A stretch of 64,000 bases of DNA, taken from the NCBI RefSeq assembly GCF_021650975.2, contig NZ_CP091285.1, positions 4,154,001 to 4,218,000 on the forward strand, read 5' to 3'. The position numbers were made by a program, and so were the translations under genes. Shown here one piece after another: positions 35,370 to 45,834 of the stretch (within the stretch, counting starts at the first letter, position 1; every line of letters starts with the position of its first letter). The notes beneath the pieces are model-generated. The model made no database searches and was not told the DNA's origin. It saw only the letters and a program-made list of their open reading frames with translations. This DNA is from Flavobacterium jumunjinense (lineage in GTDB: Bacteria > Bacteroidota > Bacteroidia > Flavobacteriales > Flavobacteriaceae).

Positions 35370-37367
35370 TTATTCTTTAAGTAACAACAAGAAATAATGT
35401 GCAGCCGACCAGCTGAAATTGTAGGCTTCTAAACCTTTTCCTGAAAGGGGTTGATAGTTTTCTCTAATTGCTTCTCCCTCTTCAAGAACTCCTTCTGCAT
35501 TATGAATAAGTTTTCTGGCTAAACTATTTGCTTCATCTATATATCCATATTTTTCTAGTCCTTTTATACCAAAATAACTTTGATCTAGCCAAATTGGTCC
35601 TCTCCAATAACCATTATCGGGTGCAAATTTTGGTTCATTTACAGCTAAAGTTGGTAAAGGTACATAGGTATTGAAAATGCTTTCGTTTAGCATATTTAAT
35701 TGTATCGACTCAGCCTGTTCTTTTGATGCCACTTTTGCCCATAACGGTAAATATCCTTCACAACCCATTACTTTTATTTTATTCTTTCCGTCTAATGATG
35801 TATCAAAAAACCACCCTGAACTACTATCCCAAAATTGTTGTTGAATTTTTGCTTTAAGTGCTACACTTTCTGCTTTCCATTGTTTTGCTTCTGTTTCTAA
35901 ATCTAGTAATAATGCTATTTTAGACAATTCGTTTTTTTCAACATATAAAAAAGAATTCAAATCGACACTTTCCTGATTGAGTGAAAAAGCGGTTTCATTA
36001 TTTTTAAGCAACAGACTTTCATCAAAACGAACGGCATTGTCCATTCCGCTTTCCCATTTTGCTGCAATTAAAGTGCCATCGGTCGAACCAAATTCACAAA
36101 TTCCATCTTTATCATGATCGCGATTACTATACCACCAATTATGATACTTTTTAAGCTTTGGATACATTTCTTTAAGGAAGTGTCTGTCTTTATCTTGCTT
36201 GTATATTTCCCAAACTGCCCAAGCCGCTAAAGGTGATTTTGTATTTCTATAATTGTTAGGTTCTATAATTGTGTCTCTATAAATACAATCTGGAATGAAT
36301 CCGTTTTCATCTTGATAATCAAACATAGCTCTCACTTGGTTTTTTGCTAAAGCCGAATCATATCTTGCTAATGCTACAGCATGTTTCCAACTATCCCAAG
36401 CCCAAAAACCATTAAACCATTCATAATGATAACTAGGAAACAATCCATCATGTTGCAATCCTTCGGCAGCAATTCTGGTGTTGTTTTGTAATGTTAGCAG
36501 TGTTTTAGACACTAATTTCGAATAAATCGCATCGCTATAAATTACTTTCTTATTAGCAAGTACTTTTTCTAGTAGTGCCTTTTTCTCTAATTTAGTTTGT
36601 TCTAAATCTGCCATGAAAGAAGAAGCGGTTATTTTTTTCTTTTCCTCTTCCCATGAATATTGTGGAAAAATAAAGCTTATTGCTACTTTGATTTCCTTTG
36701 TTTCTTTAGGTTGTAATTCTATTTCTTTAATTTGAGCCTTATAATCATTGTTTGTGGTACTAATAGAATTCGCATTAAAAAATTGAATATACCCAACAGC
36801 ATTACTCTTTTTTGAAACAATTTTTAGTGTTTCTTTCTCCTGTGTGAAACTCATTTCGTCCAAAAAACTAGTCCCTTGAAAAACAGGAGAGAGTTTAATC
36901 TTTTCTAAACTACTATTAGTAATTGTTATTTGTAATAATGCAGAATGTCCAGACGAGAAAAACAATTCTTCTTTAACATTAACCTTATCATTTTTAAATG
37001 TTTGTTCTAAATGGCTTAAAAAACTATTTTGAGCTACTCGATTTTCTTTCCAATCAATAACATTGTTTCCTTTTTCATCTAATAATTGTAGTGCAACAAA
37101 AGAGTTACTCAGCCAAACACCGTTTTGTTCCGTTAAGAGATAAGGTCCAGAAAAGCCTCCTTTTACACTTTCATTATCAAGAAAACCAAACCCAAACCAA
37201 GCTCCTTTATCAGAAAACACCAATGATGTTCTGTCTTTTGCTTCTTTAGGGTTTCCTTTATAATCTAAAACATTCTTACTCAATTTTAGACTTGTTTCGT
37301 TTTGTTGAGCAACAACAACACCTATAAAGAAAAAAGCAATTATTATCTTTCTAAAAATACAGTTCAT
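35370..37367 (-). CDS. GH63-like glycoside hydrolase (MGH1/trehalase-type)
   Basis: 665 aa with a signal peptide (ending GVVVAQQ). The N-terminal beta domain (about 25-260) precedes an (alpha/alpha)6 barrel with WFNGFWAWDSWKHA, ENGFIPDCIYRD, WESGMDNAVRFDES and WRGPIWLDQSYF. These match the glucosidase/mannosylglycerate-hydrolase group of GH63, with the Asp of FWAWDSWK and Glu/Asp candidates in the barrel. Probably periplasmic and cleaving an alpha-glucoside; the substrate is not predictable. It overlaps nothing and lies 10 bp after the cyclodeaminase homologue on the same strand, so likely one operon. Confidence 0.85.
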   Translation of the reverse strand: MNCIFRKIIIAFFFIGVVVAQQNETSLKLSKNVLDYKGNPKEAKDRTSLVFSDKGAWFGFGFLDNESVKGGFSGPYLLTEQNGVWLSNSFVALQLLDEKGNNVIDWKENRVAQNSFLSHLEQTFKNDKVNVKEELFFSSGHSALLQITITNSSLEKIKLSPVFQGTSFLDEMSFTQEKETLKIVSKKSNAVGYIQFFNANSISTTNNDYKAQIKEIELQPKETKEIKVAISFIFPQYSWEEEKKKITASSFMADLEQTKLEKKALLEKVLANKKVIYSDAIYSKLVSKTLLTLQNNTRIAAEGLQHDGLFPSYHYEWFNGFWAWDSWKHAVALARYDSALAKNQVRAMFDYQDENGFIPDCIYRDTIIEPNNYRNTKSPLAAWAVWEIYKQDKDRHFLKEMYPKLKKYHNWWYSNRDHDKDGICEFGSTDGTLIAAKWESGMDNAVRFDESLLLKNNETAFSLNQESVDLNSFLYVEKNELSKIALLLDLETEAKQWKAESVALKAKIQQQFWDSSSGWFFDTSLDGKNKIKVMGCEGYLPLWAKVASKEQAESIQLNMLNESIFNTYVPLPTLAVNEPKFAPDNGYWRGPIWLDQSYFGIKGLEKYGYIDEANSLARKLIHNAEGVLEEGEAIRENYQPLSGKGLEAYNFSWSAAHYFLLLLKE

Positions 37368-37377
37368 GAGCTATTTT

Positions 37378-38340
37378 TTATTTCTGAGAAGTATATTTTT
37401 CATAAAAATAGGAAGCTGCAACTAAATCTTCAGAGGCATGCCCTACCGATTTAAAAAAAGTAATTTCTTCGTTAGTTGTTCTTCCTTTTTTAGAGTTACT
37501 ACATAACTCAAATAAATCGGCTTTAATATCTTCCGTTTTTAAAACTCCGTTTTGCAAAGGGATAACAATATCGCCACTTTCTTTTAAACCACCTTGATAG
37601 GTATCTATAAATACCGACGATTTTGTTACTGCTTCATCATCTGCTTCACGAGTATTTTTTTTATAAGCTCCAACTAAGTCCAAGTGTTGTCCTGGCTGTA
37701 ACCACTTTCCTAAAACTATCGGGTCTGGTGATAAAGTAGCACATGAAATTATATCTACTTCTGTAATTCTTTGTTCAATAGCTATAATGGCACTACAAGC
37801 ATATTGTTCATTTTTTAACATATCGCAAATTGCTTGTGCTTTTTCGAGTGTTCTTCCTAAAACATAAACATTTTTAATTGGTCGAACACTTGCATGCGCT
37901 TGAATTAAATTAACAGACAAAGCACCTGTACCAATCATTAATAATGAGGAAGCATCTTTCTTCGAAAGGTAACTACTCGCTAAAGCTGAAGTAGCAGCTG
38001 TGCGCTTTGTTGTTAAAGATTTTGCTTCTAAAATGGCTTTGATATTTCCTTTATGTGCATCTAAATAAATATAGGTTCCTTGAATGGCTGGTAAGTTATA
38101 TTTCCCATTGTTTGGACTTACAGTTACAATTTTGACACCTGCGTCTGTCCCTATATTAAAAGCAGGCATCAATAGCAAAGTTGAATCGTTATTTTCTAAA
38201 GGGTTTGAAAAATCATGATGATGACGCATTGGAACTTCTAAAGCAGAAGAAGCAAAAGCGGCTCTTAATTTTTCAATTAATTCATTAAAATTACATTCTT
38301 TTTCAATAAAAGCATCAGAAATAAGTTGAATGTCCATCAT
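37378..38340 (-). CDS. Ornithine cyclodeaminase / mu-crystallin family protein
   Basis: 320 aa. The substrate-side motif EVPMRHHHDF, the KIVTVSPNN segment and the Rossmann NAD site SSLLMIGTGALSVN followed by VYVLGRT place it in this NAD(P)-dependent deaminating/reducing family. It could act on ornithine, alanine or a cyclic imino acid. It lies just upstream of the GH63 gene (10-bp gap). Confidence 0.88.
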   Translation of the reverse strand: MMDIQLISDAFIEKECNFNELIEKLRAAFASSALEVPMRHHHDFSNPLENNDSTLLLMPAFNIGTDAGVKIVTVSPNNGKYNLPAIQGTYIYLDAHKGNIKAILEAKSLTTKRTAATSALASSYLSKKDASSLLMIGTGALSVNLIQAHASVRPIKNVYVLGRTLEKAQAICDMLKNEQYACSAIIAIEQRITEVDIISCATLSPDPIVLGKWLQPGQHLDLVGAYKKNTREADDEAVTKSSVFIDTYQGGLKESGDIVIPLQNGVLKTEDIKADLFELCSNSKKGRTTNEEITFFKSVGHASEDLVAASYFYEKYTSQK

Positions 38341-38469
38341 GTTATGTAGTATATTTTCAATAAAATTAATAGATAATTTTATATTTGATACCCTTTCAAC
38401 TCAAAAAGGATAATATACAATCAACATCGGGTAATATAGTATCAGTTTCAACTTTTACTATCTCTAGAA

Positions 38470-39528
38470 TCAGGAATAAAGACTTTCTCTAATTTGAATT
38501 AAAGTATTGATTGCTTTATCTGAATCAGGATAAGCTGGTAATGTACTTGAAAGATATTCTTTTTCTATTGTTGCAATTAAGTTTTCGGCTTTTTCTAATA
38601 ATTCATCATACTCAATTTCTCCAGCTTTTATAGATAATAATTCTTCTCTATTAGTAACACGAATTGAAAGTTTCCCAGTAGTAATAATTTCTAAAGCTGT
38701 TTGCAACAACCTAATAGTATGCATCATGTTTTTAGAATCGTAATTCTTTCCATGTTTTTGGTTGGTATTGTATCGCTCTTCATTGCGTTTTTCTATCCAA
38801 TCCCAATATTCTGTATACTCTTTACAATATTTAGAATAGCCTTCTAAATTGCAAGACATATAAGCTATCTCTTTTTCTCCTTTAGGAATAGAAGTTAAAG
38901 AAACTTCATTCGATAGTTCTTTCTTTATAATTCCTTTATAGTTTAGATTATTATTCACATCGTGAAACAAAGCATAAATTCCTTTTGCATTTGGTACATT
39001 AATCAATCCACAATTTTCTTGTTTAATTTCTTTATCATGCAACCATTTTAATAAAGGAATTGCGTCATGACCATTTAAAATAACACAAAAATGTAAAAGA
39101 TTTTTACGTTCTTTAGGAATCGGATTAACAATTTTCTTTTTTAATCCTCTTGCCTTTTTTATTTGCGTCATCGCATAACCTGCAAAACTGTCTTTGCATA
39201 ATTTTGATAGAAAATCTTCAATCTTCAAACTACTCATTATTGGATTTTTATACAAAACACAATCTTCTGGAGTTGCTAAAATTTCTAAAATATTAGGATT
39301 GTTTTTAATCAACAATTCAACAAAACGACCAATTTCATAATACACCTCATCATTAGTTTCATTACTAATTTGTGGAATATATTCTAAACCATAAAATTGT
39401 TCTTTAGGGAGATAATAAACACCTTTAATATCGGTGTCAGAGGTTGGTGTTTCTAATCCGAAAGAACGGCTTCCAGATATTACTTCAAAAAGAATTAGGT
39501 TTTGTTTTTTAAGGTCTTGTATTGTCAT
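38470..39528 (-). CDS. RlaP-like Pol-beta superfamily nucleotidyltransferase
   Basis: 352 aa. The N-terminal nucleotidyltransferase signature is GSRSFGLETPTSDTDIKGVY (residues 19-38), with G-S and the D-x-D metal ligands. The helical C-terminal half includes KKIVNPIPKERKNLLHF and GKNYDSKNMMHTIRLLQTA. This matches the RlaP family (RNA ligase-associated polymerase beta-like), named for its association with RNA ligases and proposed to modify RNA ends. An Rnl2 ligase is present 22 kb away and Thg1/PNK/MBL genes begin 4 kb away. Confidence 0.85.
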   Translation of the reverse strand: MTIQDLKKQNLILFEVISGSRSFGLETPTSDTDIKGVYYLPKEQFYGLEYIPQISNETNDEVYYEIGRFVELLIKNNPNILEILATPEDCVLYKNPIMSSLKIEDFLSKLCKDSFAGYAMTQIKKARGLKKKIVNPIPKERKNLLHFCVILNGHDAIPLLKWLHDKEIKQENCGLINVPNAKGIYALFHDVNNNLNYKGIIKKELSNEVSLTSIPKGEKEIAYMSCNLEGYSKYCKEYTEYWDWIEKRNEERYNTNQKHGKNYDSKNMMHTIRLLQTALEIITTGKLSIRVTNREELLSIKAGEIEYDELLEKAENLIATIEKEYLSSTLPAYPDSDKAINTLIQIRESLYS

Positions 39529-39779
39529 TTCTATTCAAAAAATTAAGATAGCAGTTTAATGCAATAAAACTACCTAAAAATATTAATGCTATAAAGTATT
39601 TTCTACTTTAAAAATAAAAAATACGCAATAATAAGCTTCAATCTATAATTTTTATTTTCAAATGATATTATCATAAATAAAAAAATAGTATTTTTAAGAA
39701 TAATTACTACTAAAATATAAAATTATTAAATATTTGGATTTAACTGTTTAATATATAGTTTATTAACTACTTTACGGGT

Positions 39780-42700
39780 ATGAAAGATATTGAAAAAGCG
39801 TATGAAGCCTTATTACTAAAAACAAAAGAACAAGAAGCAAGAATTCAAAAACTTCTTGAAGATAAAAATGCACAAAATAATTCAAACGATAAGGGTAATA
39901 TTACATACAAACATATTTATCATGCTCTATTAGATAATAATGACAGTATTATTATTTTAATGGATAAAAATTTGAATACGCTATATCGTAGTAAGTCAAC
40001 TGCTCATATTACTGGTTGGGTAGATGACATTCATACCGAAAATCCTATTGTTGATTATATTCATCCTGATTATTTGGAATATGTTAACGAAAAAACACAA
40101 AAATCATTACGTCAACCTAAAGTACCAATTCCAATTACACTACAAATTAAGCATAAAAGTGGTGGTTATATTTGGGTTGAAGGTATTATAAACAATAGAA
40201 TCGACGATCCGAATATAAAAGGAATTATTGTTAAGCTTAGAGATGTTTCCGAAACCAAAAGGATTTTTGAAATTATAAAAGAAGAAAAAAACAAATTTGA
40301 TAAAATTGCAGCAGCTTCTCCTGGAGTAATTTATTCGATGCGACAAAACAAAGACAATTCTTTAAGCTATCCTTATGCAAGTGAAGCTATTGGAGATGTT
40401 TACGGTTTTACATTTGAAGAAATAAAAGACGATCCAAGTAAAATTTTTAAGTTAATTCATCAAGACGATTTACAGTTTGTAATAGATAGCATAACTGCAA
40501 CTAAAACAAAACTAATCCCTTTACATTGCACCTATCGTTATTTTCATCCGAAGAAAGGCTTACTTTGGCATGAAGTGAATTCGCTACCTGTAGTTGAAAC
40601 TGAAGGAACAGTTATTTGTCATGGTATTGCAACCGACATTACTGCTAGAATAATTGCAGAACAAAAAGTTGTTAAAGCAAATCGACTGTATCTATATATT
40701 AGTCAAATCAATCAAATGATTGTTCGAACTACAGATGAGGACACATTATTTAGAGAGGCTTGTTCTATTGCTGTTAACGTAGGTAAGTTTAAAATGGTTT
40801 GGATTGGAATGATAGATGAAAAAACCAAAAGACTAAAACCTAAAATGATAGCTGGTGAAGATAATGGTTATGTTTCAATGATCAAGAATATGTCAATTGA
40901 AGATACACCAGAAGGAAGAGGTTTAAGCGGAGGAGCAACTAGAGAAGAAAAAAACATTGTAGTTAATGACATTTCTAATGACATAATGATGGAGCATTGG
41001 AAAGAAGAAGCTTTAAAAAGAGAATACCAATCCTTCATGTCTATTCCTATAAAAAAATTCGGAAATATTATTGGACTATTTTGTTTTTACGCTAGCGAAA
41101 AAAACTTTTTTGATGCAGAAGAAATTTCCCTATTAGAAGAAGCTACTTCAGATGTTGGGTTTGCTTTGGAAATTTTCGAAAAAGAACAACTTAGAAAAAA
41201 GGTATTAGAAGAAATGATAGAAAGTGAGAATAGATATCATATTCTTACTGAAATATCTCCTGTTGGAATATTCCGTACAGATGCAACAGGATATACAACT
41301 TATGTGAATCCACGATGGTCTGAAATATCTGGATTACCTTATGAGAAAGCCTTAGGAAATGGATGGTTAGATGCCGTTCATAAAGAAGATCGGATATCTT
41401 TATTAAATGGGTGGGAAAACGCAACCGATCAACAAGAAAATTCATTGTCTGAATATCGTTTTGTGCGTCCAGATGGAAAAATAATTTGGGTAATGGGACA
41501 AGCCATTCCTGAAAGAAATGTATTAAATCAAATTGTAGGTTATGTTGGAACAACAACAAATATTACCGAACGAAAACGAATTGAAGAAGAGTTTAAAAAG
41601 TCCTATCAAAAACTTGAATCAATTATAGATGCAATTCCAGATTTACTTATTGAAATAGACAAAGACGGATTGATCACTAATTATCATTCACATCGAGAAG
41701 ATTTATTGTCTCACTCTTCTACTGCAATTATTGGCAAAACTTTTTCAGAAGTACTACCAAGTCAAGCTGTTGAATCATTTAAACTTGCAATGGAAGAAGT
41801 TACTTTAAGAGGTTTTTCAACAGGAAAACAATATGCATTACAACTTCCAAGTGGAGAACATTGGTTTGAACTTTCAATTGCTCCAATGGAAGAAAATCAA
41901 ACTAACGAAAACAATTTCATATGCCTTTCAAGAGATATAACATTAGCAAAGCAATCGGAAAAAGAACTCCAAAAAAGTAAAGAAAGATACAGAGATATTC
42001 TGAATAATTTAGATGCAGGAATCATCGTTCAAGCAGTTGATGGTACTATTCTTTTAAATAATGTAAAGGCTTCTGAATTAATGGGATTGAGTGATTTGCA
42101 TTCTAAAAACGACTATAATTTAGTTCCAAATTGGATATTTTTAAATGAAGATGATTCATTAATGTCTGAAGAAGAATACCCCATAAATCAAATATTAAAT
42201 GGAAGTCAACCTATAAAAAACCTAATTCTTGGAGTTGAAAAAACAACCGAATCAGGATCAATAACTTGGTTGCTATACAATGCTTTCGCTGTAAAAGATA
42301 CAAAAGGTAATATAACGGAAATTGTTTCCAGTTTTATAGATATTACAGAGAGAAAGCTCATGGAAAAAGAAATATTAAAAGGAAAAGAACAAGCAGAAGC
42401 CGCTAACAAAGCTAAAACAGACTTTTTAGCAAATATGAGCCATGAAATTAGAACTCCGCTTAATGGAATAATCGGTTTTACTCATTTATTAATGGAATCG
42501 AACTTGGAAAAAACACATTCTCAATACATGTCGACCATTAATGAATCTGCTACTTCGTTATTAAATATTGTAAATGATGTTTTAGATTTTTCAAAAATAG
42601 AATCTGGTAAATTCGAACTAAATATTGAAGAAGTAGATTTGTTCGAACTAACACAGCAAGTTGTAGATTTATTTAAATATCAAGCCAATCAAAAAAAGAT

Positions 42701-43550
42701 AAACTTAATACTTCATAAGGATAAAAATGTTCCTCAATACATCTTAGCTGATGCTATTCGATTAAAACAAATATTAATGAACCTATTGGGCAATGCTTTA
42801 AAATTTACAGAATTTGGAGAAATTCAATTGAATATTAAAGAAGTTAATATACCTAATTCTAATGAATCTTCTATCTATTTTGCTGTAAATGATACAGGAA
42901 TTGGAATAAAAACAGATAATAACGTAAAAATATTTGATTCGTTTGTTCAAGAAGACAATTCAACTAGTAGAAAGTTTGGAGGAACAGGTTTAGGTTTAGC
43001 CATAACGAATCAGCTTCTCGCTTTAATGGGTAGTAAACTCCAATTAAAAAGTAAACTAGGAGAAGGAAGTACATTCTTTTTTACAATAACATTTGTAAAA
43101 GTAATACAGCGAAAAAACAATGTCTTAGCAGAAAAAAGCAAAAACAATGATATAAAAAATCATGAAGCAAAAATTTTCAAAAGCCATAAAATTCTAATTG
43201 TTGAAGATAACAAAGTGAATATGCTTTTGGCAAAAACTTTAATCAATAAAATCAATCCAAACGCAATAATTCATGAAGCCTTTGATGGTGTTGAAGCAAT
43301 AGCATCGTTTAAAGAAAAACCGGCAGATTTAATTTTAATGGATGTTCAAATGCCAAATAAAAACGGATATGAAGCTACTGCCGAAATTCGTGAAATGAAA
43401 ACTGGTACAACCACTCCTATTATTGCAATAACAGCAGGAATATTAGCACACGAACGCGAAAAATGTTTTGAAGAAGGTATGAATGACTATTTATCTAAAC
43501 CTGTAAACATTAAAGACTTAGAAGATATATTACTTAAATGGCTAATTTAA
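39780..43550 (+). CDS. Hybrid sensor histidine kinase with PAS and GAF domains
   Basis: 1256 aa, cytoplasmic (no membrane helix). A coiled start, PAS repeats (about 45-165 and 180-300), a GAF domain (about 310-475), further PAS domains (about 480-860), HisKA with [12 protein letters not shown] (about 885), HATPase (N box [12 protein letters not shown]1 DTGIGI, G2 GGTGLGLAI), and a C-terminal receiver with LIVEDNKVN and phospho-acceptor Asp in LILMDVQMP (about 1190). It signals by phosphorelay, partner unknown. Divergent from the RlaP gene, and its stop overlaps the Thg1 gene stop by 4 bp on the opposite strand. Confidence 0.93.
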   Translation: MKDIEKAYEALLLKTKEQEARIQKLLEDKNAQNNSNDKGNITYKHIYHALLDNNDSIIILMDKNLNTLYRSKSTAHITGWVDDIHTENPIVDYIHPDYLEYVNEKTQKSLRQPKVPIPITLQIKHKSGGYIWVEGIINNRIDDPNIKGIIVKLRDVSETKRIFEIIKEEKNKFDKIAAASPGVIYSMRQNKDNSLSYPYASEAIGDVYGFTFEEIKDDPSKIFKLIHQDDLQFVIDSITATKTKLIPLHCTYRYFHPKKGLLWHEVNSLPVVETEGTVICHGIATDITARIIAEQKVVKANRLYLYISQINQMIVRTTDEDTLFREACSIAVNVGKFKMVWIGMIDEKTKRLKPKMIAGEDNGYVSMIKNMSIEDTPEGRGLSGGATREEKNIVVNDISNDIMMEHWKEEALKREYQSFMSIPIKKFGNIIGLFCFYASEKNFFDAEEISLLEEATSDVGFALEIFEKEQLRKKVLEEMIESENRYHILTEISPVGIFRTDATGYTTYVNPRWSEISGLPYEKALGNGWLDAVHKEDRISLLNGWENATDQQENSLSEYRFVRPDGKIIWVMGQAIPERNVLNQIVGYVGTTTNITERKRIEEEFKKSYQKLESIIDAIPDLLIEIDKDGLITNYHSHREDLLSHSSTAIIGKTFSEVLPSQAVESFKLAMEEVTLRGFSTGKQYALQLPSGEHWFELSIAPMEENQTNENNFICLSRDITLAKQSEKELQKSKERYRDILNNLDAGIIVQAVDGTILLNNVKASELMGLSDLHSKNDYNLVPNWIFLNEDDSLMSEEEYPINQILNGSQPIKNLILGVEKTTESGSITWLLYNAFAVKDTKGNITEIVSSFIDITERKLMEKEILKGKEQAEAANKAKTDFLANMSHEIRTPLNGIIGFTHLLMESNLEKTHSQYMSTINESATSLLNIVNDVLDFSKIESGKFELNIEEVDLFELTQQVVDLFKYQANQKKINLILHKDKNVPQYILADAIRLKQILMNLLGNALKFTEFGEIQLNIKEVNIPNSNESSIYFAVNDTGIGIKTDNNVKIFDSFVQEDNSTSRKFGGTGLGLAITNQLLALMGSKLQLKSKLGEGSTFFFTITFVKVIQRKNNVLAEKSKNNDIKNHEAKIFKSHKILIVEDNKVNMLLAKTLINKINPNAIIHEAFDGVEAIASFKEKPADLILMDVQMPNKNGYEATAEIREMKTGTTTPIIAITAGILAHEREKCFEEGMNDYLSKPVNIKDLEDILLKWLI

Positions 43551-44308
43551 CCTGATGTTATGATTTTTAATAAAAACTCCCTATATTCTTCTCTAATAAG
43601 TAATTCAGTATCTAAGAAAATCTCTTTTCGAGTGTATTCAATTTCTTCTTGATTTATAGGGTTTATTCCTTTTTTATCTATTCTTTTATAAAACATAGAC
43701 ACTCCTCTTTTTTGCCAAGAGGGTACATTATTATAATTAATTCCGTGTTGAAATAACAATTCATTTTTTGCTGCTGTAGATAATTTTTCAATTTTCTTTG
43801 TTGCATCTATATAAGAATCTCCTTTTTCTCTTAATGTCCAATAGCAATAGGCTGATAGTGAGTTTCTATGTGCATCCTCTTGTCTCCAACAAAAATAATC
43901 CAGAACCATTTCAATATTAGGAATACAAATTGTTCTGCAATCTAAAACAGATAATTTATTAAAAAACATACTAAAAAAGGCACTGGCTTCACCTGCTAAA
44001 ACAGAATTAATTTTTCGCACTTTTCTATTAAAAGTCTTGTCGTCTTTATCTATCAATAATGAAATTTCATCACTCTGTGTATAGGCATATATAACTTTAA
44101 AACCTACTGTTAGTAAATGCTTAGTTGTTGCCACCATAGCATCATGAAAACGAATATCGAATGGTTTTTCCAAATCTAAGCTTTCTTTAGTTAACTTGGT
44201 AAACCCCTTTCCATCCAATCGAACAATTATATAATTATCGGGTAAAACATGTTGATCAAAAAGTGTTTCATTCTTTCTCATTTTAGCATCTATCGCTTCA
44301 AATTTCAT
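43547..44308 (-). CDS. Thg1-like 3'-5' polymerase
   Basis: 253 aa. [13 protein letters not shown] with D32 and [11 protein letters not shown] with D80/E81 give the metal-binding carboxylates of the tRNA-His guanylyltransferase family (D29, D76, E77 in human Thg1), plus [11 protein letters not shown] and NSLSAYCYW later. Bacterial Thg1-like proteins add nucleotides in the 3'-5' direction to repair 5'-truncated tRNAs rather than add G-1. Third gene of a tight operon: its start overlaps the P-loop kinase gene by 11 bp. Confidence 0.92.
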   Translation of the reverse strand: MKFEAIDAKMRKNETLFDQHVLPDNYIIVRLDGKGFTKLTKESLDLEKPFDIRFHDAMVATTKHLLTVGFKVIYAYTQSDEISLLIDKDDKTFNRKVRKINSVLAGEASAFFSMFFNKLSVLDCRTICIPNIEMVLDYFCWRQEDAHRNSLSAYCYWTLREKGDSYIDATKKIEKLSTAAKNELLFQHGINYNNVPSWQKRGVSMFYKRIDKKGINPINQEEIEYTRKEIFLDTELLIREEYREFLLKIITSG

Positions 44309-44732
44309 ATTCTTCTACTTTAAATTGATTATTTTCTATACTTACATTATAAACCTTATCAAAACCTTCCTCATAATTTGGCACCTCTAATTGCTTAAAT
44401 TTTGACTTTACTCCTATATCTGGAATTGTATCTTTTCGGTTTTCATTTCTCTCTAAAGCATCTTGTAAATTGGTTTCAAAATAATAAGCAACAATTTCAT
44501 ATTTTTTCTCTTTTAATATCGAAATATAGTTTGCTCTTTCTTCAATTGTAACGTTTGTATTATCAATAATAAATCGAGATTGGGTTGCGAAACAATATTC
44601 CATTAACTTTTGTTGTTTATTCCTTGTATTCAATAAATCTAAGCTTACTCTAATATGACTATTAAAGAAGTTTTCTTTATAAAACGAACTTTTTCCACTT
44701 GCTGGAATACCTATAAAAATAATACACTGCAT
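44298..44732 (-). CDS. P-loop polynucleotide-kinase-like protein
   Basis: 144 aa, a minimal kinase. The Walker A motif FIGIPASGKSSF is at residues 6-17 and the IIDNTNVTIEERANY segment (about 56-70) is typical of the T4-Pnk/AAA_33 kinase group. There is no phosphatase domain. It probably phosphorylates RNA 5'-OH ends, giving substrates for Thg1-like extension or ligation. Encoded between the MBL and Thg1-like genes with a 12-bp gap on one side and an 11-bp overlap on the other. Confidence 0.85.
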   Translation of the reverse strand: MQCIIFIGIPASGKSSFYKENFFNSHIRVSLDLLNTRNKQQKLMEYCFATQSRFIIDNTNVTIEERANYISILKEKKYEIVAYYFETNLQDALERNENRKDTIPDIGVKSKFKQLEVPNYEEGFDKVYNVSIENNQFKVEEYEI

Positions 44733-44744
44733 TTTTCTACTCTT

Positions 44745-45692
44745 TTAATAGCTTCCTTCAAAAGCTTTATAAAAATCTACCTTTATTGATTCAACATCTT
44801 CTTCTGTATATTTTCTAGAAAAATGAACTGGAATTGCTTTTTTCACATTCGATTCGAACATTATTTTTCCTGATTGAGAGGCATAACTATGATAATTTAA
44901 AATAGCTTTTTCTTTATCTTCCTCTTTATAAAACGTTTCAATTAGAACCGTATCACAATCATGAAATAATTGTTTAATTTTATTATGATTTTCTTCATGT
45001 GCTGCATGATCTAAGATTACTCCTAAACTATTTCCTTTTTCAACCTTTAAATAGTGAAACAATTCTTCTGCTATATGTTCTTCAGTTCCAACTTCAATAA
45101 CTTTATTAACATCATCACTCATATAAGCTAATTTCAATTCATTAATCCACTTTCCTGGCTTATACGGAATTTTTGTTACATCAATATTTATACTATCATT
45201 ATCTTTAAAATGGTAAGCAATAACATCTGTTTTGTGATCTAAAATCATGAAGTTCACTACTACTCTTTCGTCATTATATAAAGCCGTTCTATCTTCTAAA
45301 AATTCTAATTCCCATTCTGCTGGTTTCATTTCATATACTTTAATTAAGTCTTCTGAAATTATTTCCCTAATTTCATAGACAACAGCATCTTCTTCTACCA
45401 AATTCCAAGTAAAAGATTTCAATTTTGCTTGTACTTGCAATGCTATATTTTTTGGTCCACATATAATATAGCGTTCTTTTGACCCTACTTGGTGTCGCAT
45501 AATTTGATCAAAATTAATAAAATGATCAATATGCGTGTGCGATATAAAAATAGCACGAGCATTCATACAGTCTTTTACAGTTAATAAACTTGCTTCTCCA
45601 CAATCTACAATGTAATTCCATTTGCAATTATCGGGATAAATGGCAATAGATACATCTTCTCCAAATTTACTCTTCACTTCTGCTTGTAACAT
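44745..45692 (-). CDS. tRNase Z-like metallo-beta-lactamase-fold RNase
   Basis: 315 aa. SHTHIDHF (H52, H54, D56, H57) is the zinc motif, ILDHAAHEEN (about 231) and PVHFSRKY (about 290) correspond to later MBL motifs, and HFSxKY closely matches the HFSxRY of tRNase Z. The flexible-arm region of canonical RNase Z is not obvious. Likely trims or opens RNA 3' ends. It is the first gene of the MBL-kinase-Thg1 operon. The family is known in predicted RNA-repair operons. Confidence 0.85.
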   Translation of the reverse strand: MLQAEVKSKFGEDVSIAIYPDNCKWNYIVDCGEASLLTVKDCMNARAIFISHTHIDHFINFDQIMRHQVGSKERYIICGPKNIALQVQAKLKSFTWNLVEEDAVVYEIREIISEDLIKVYEMKPAEWELEFLEDRTALYNDERVVVNFMILDHKTDVIAYHFKDNDSINIDVTKIPYKPGKWINELKLAYMSDDVNKVIEVGTEEHIAEELFHYLKVEKGNSLGVILDHAAHEENHNKIKQLFHDCDTVLIETFYKEEDKEKAILNYHSYASQSGKIMFESNVKKAIPVHFSRKYTEEDVESIKVDFYKAFEGSY

Positions 45693-45790
45693 TTTTAATT
45701 ATTTAAATGAAATTCATATATTTTATGTAACCATTTTAAGATTTTTCAAAAATAATACATTTCTTACTTATTCACAGTAATAAACAAAAA

Positions 45791-45812
45791 AGACTGCCAA
45801 AATTGACAGTCT
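45791..45812 (-). terminator. Terminator after lipoprotein gene
   Basis: Stem AGACTGCCA/TGACAGTCT with one wobble, 4-nt loop and T6 on the minus strand; 23 bp past the stop at 45835. Confidence 0.8.
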
Positions 45813-45834
45813 TAAAGATAGGTAAATGTTTAAA

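Noticed and set aside
35176..35397. 73-aa plus ORF before the glycosidase end
   Set aside because: No recognisable motif, overlaps the 3' end of the GH63 gene, no ribosome-binding or promoter signal; kept out as unsupported.
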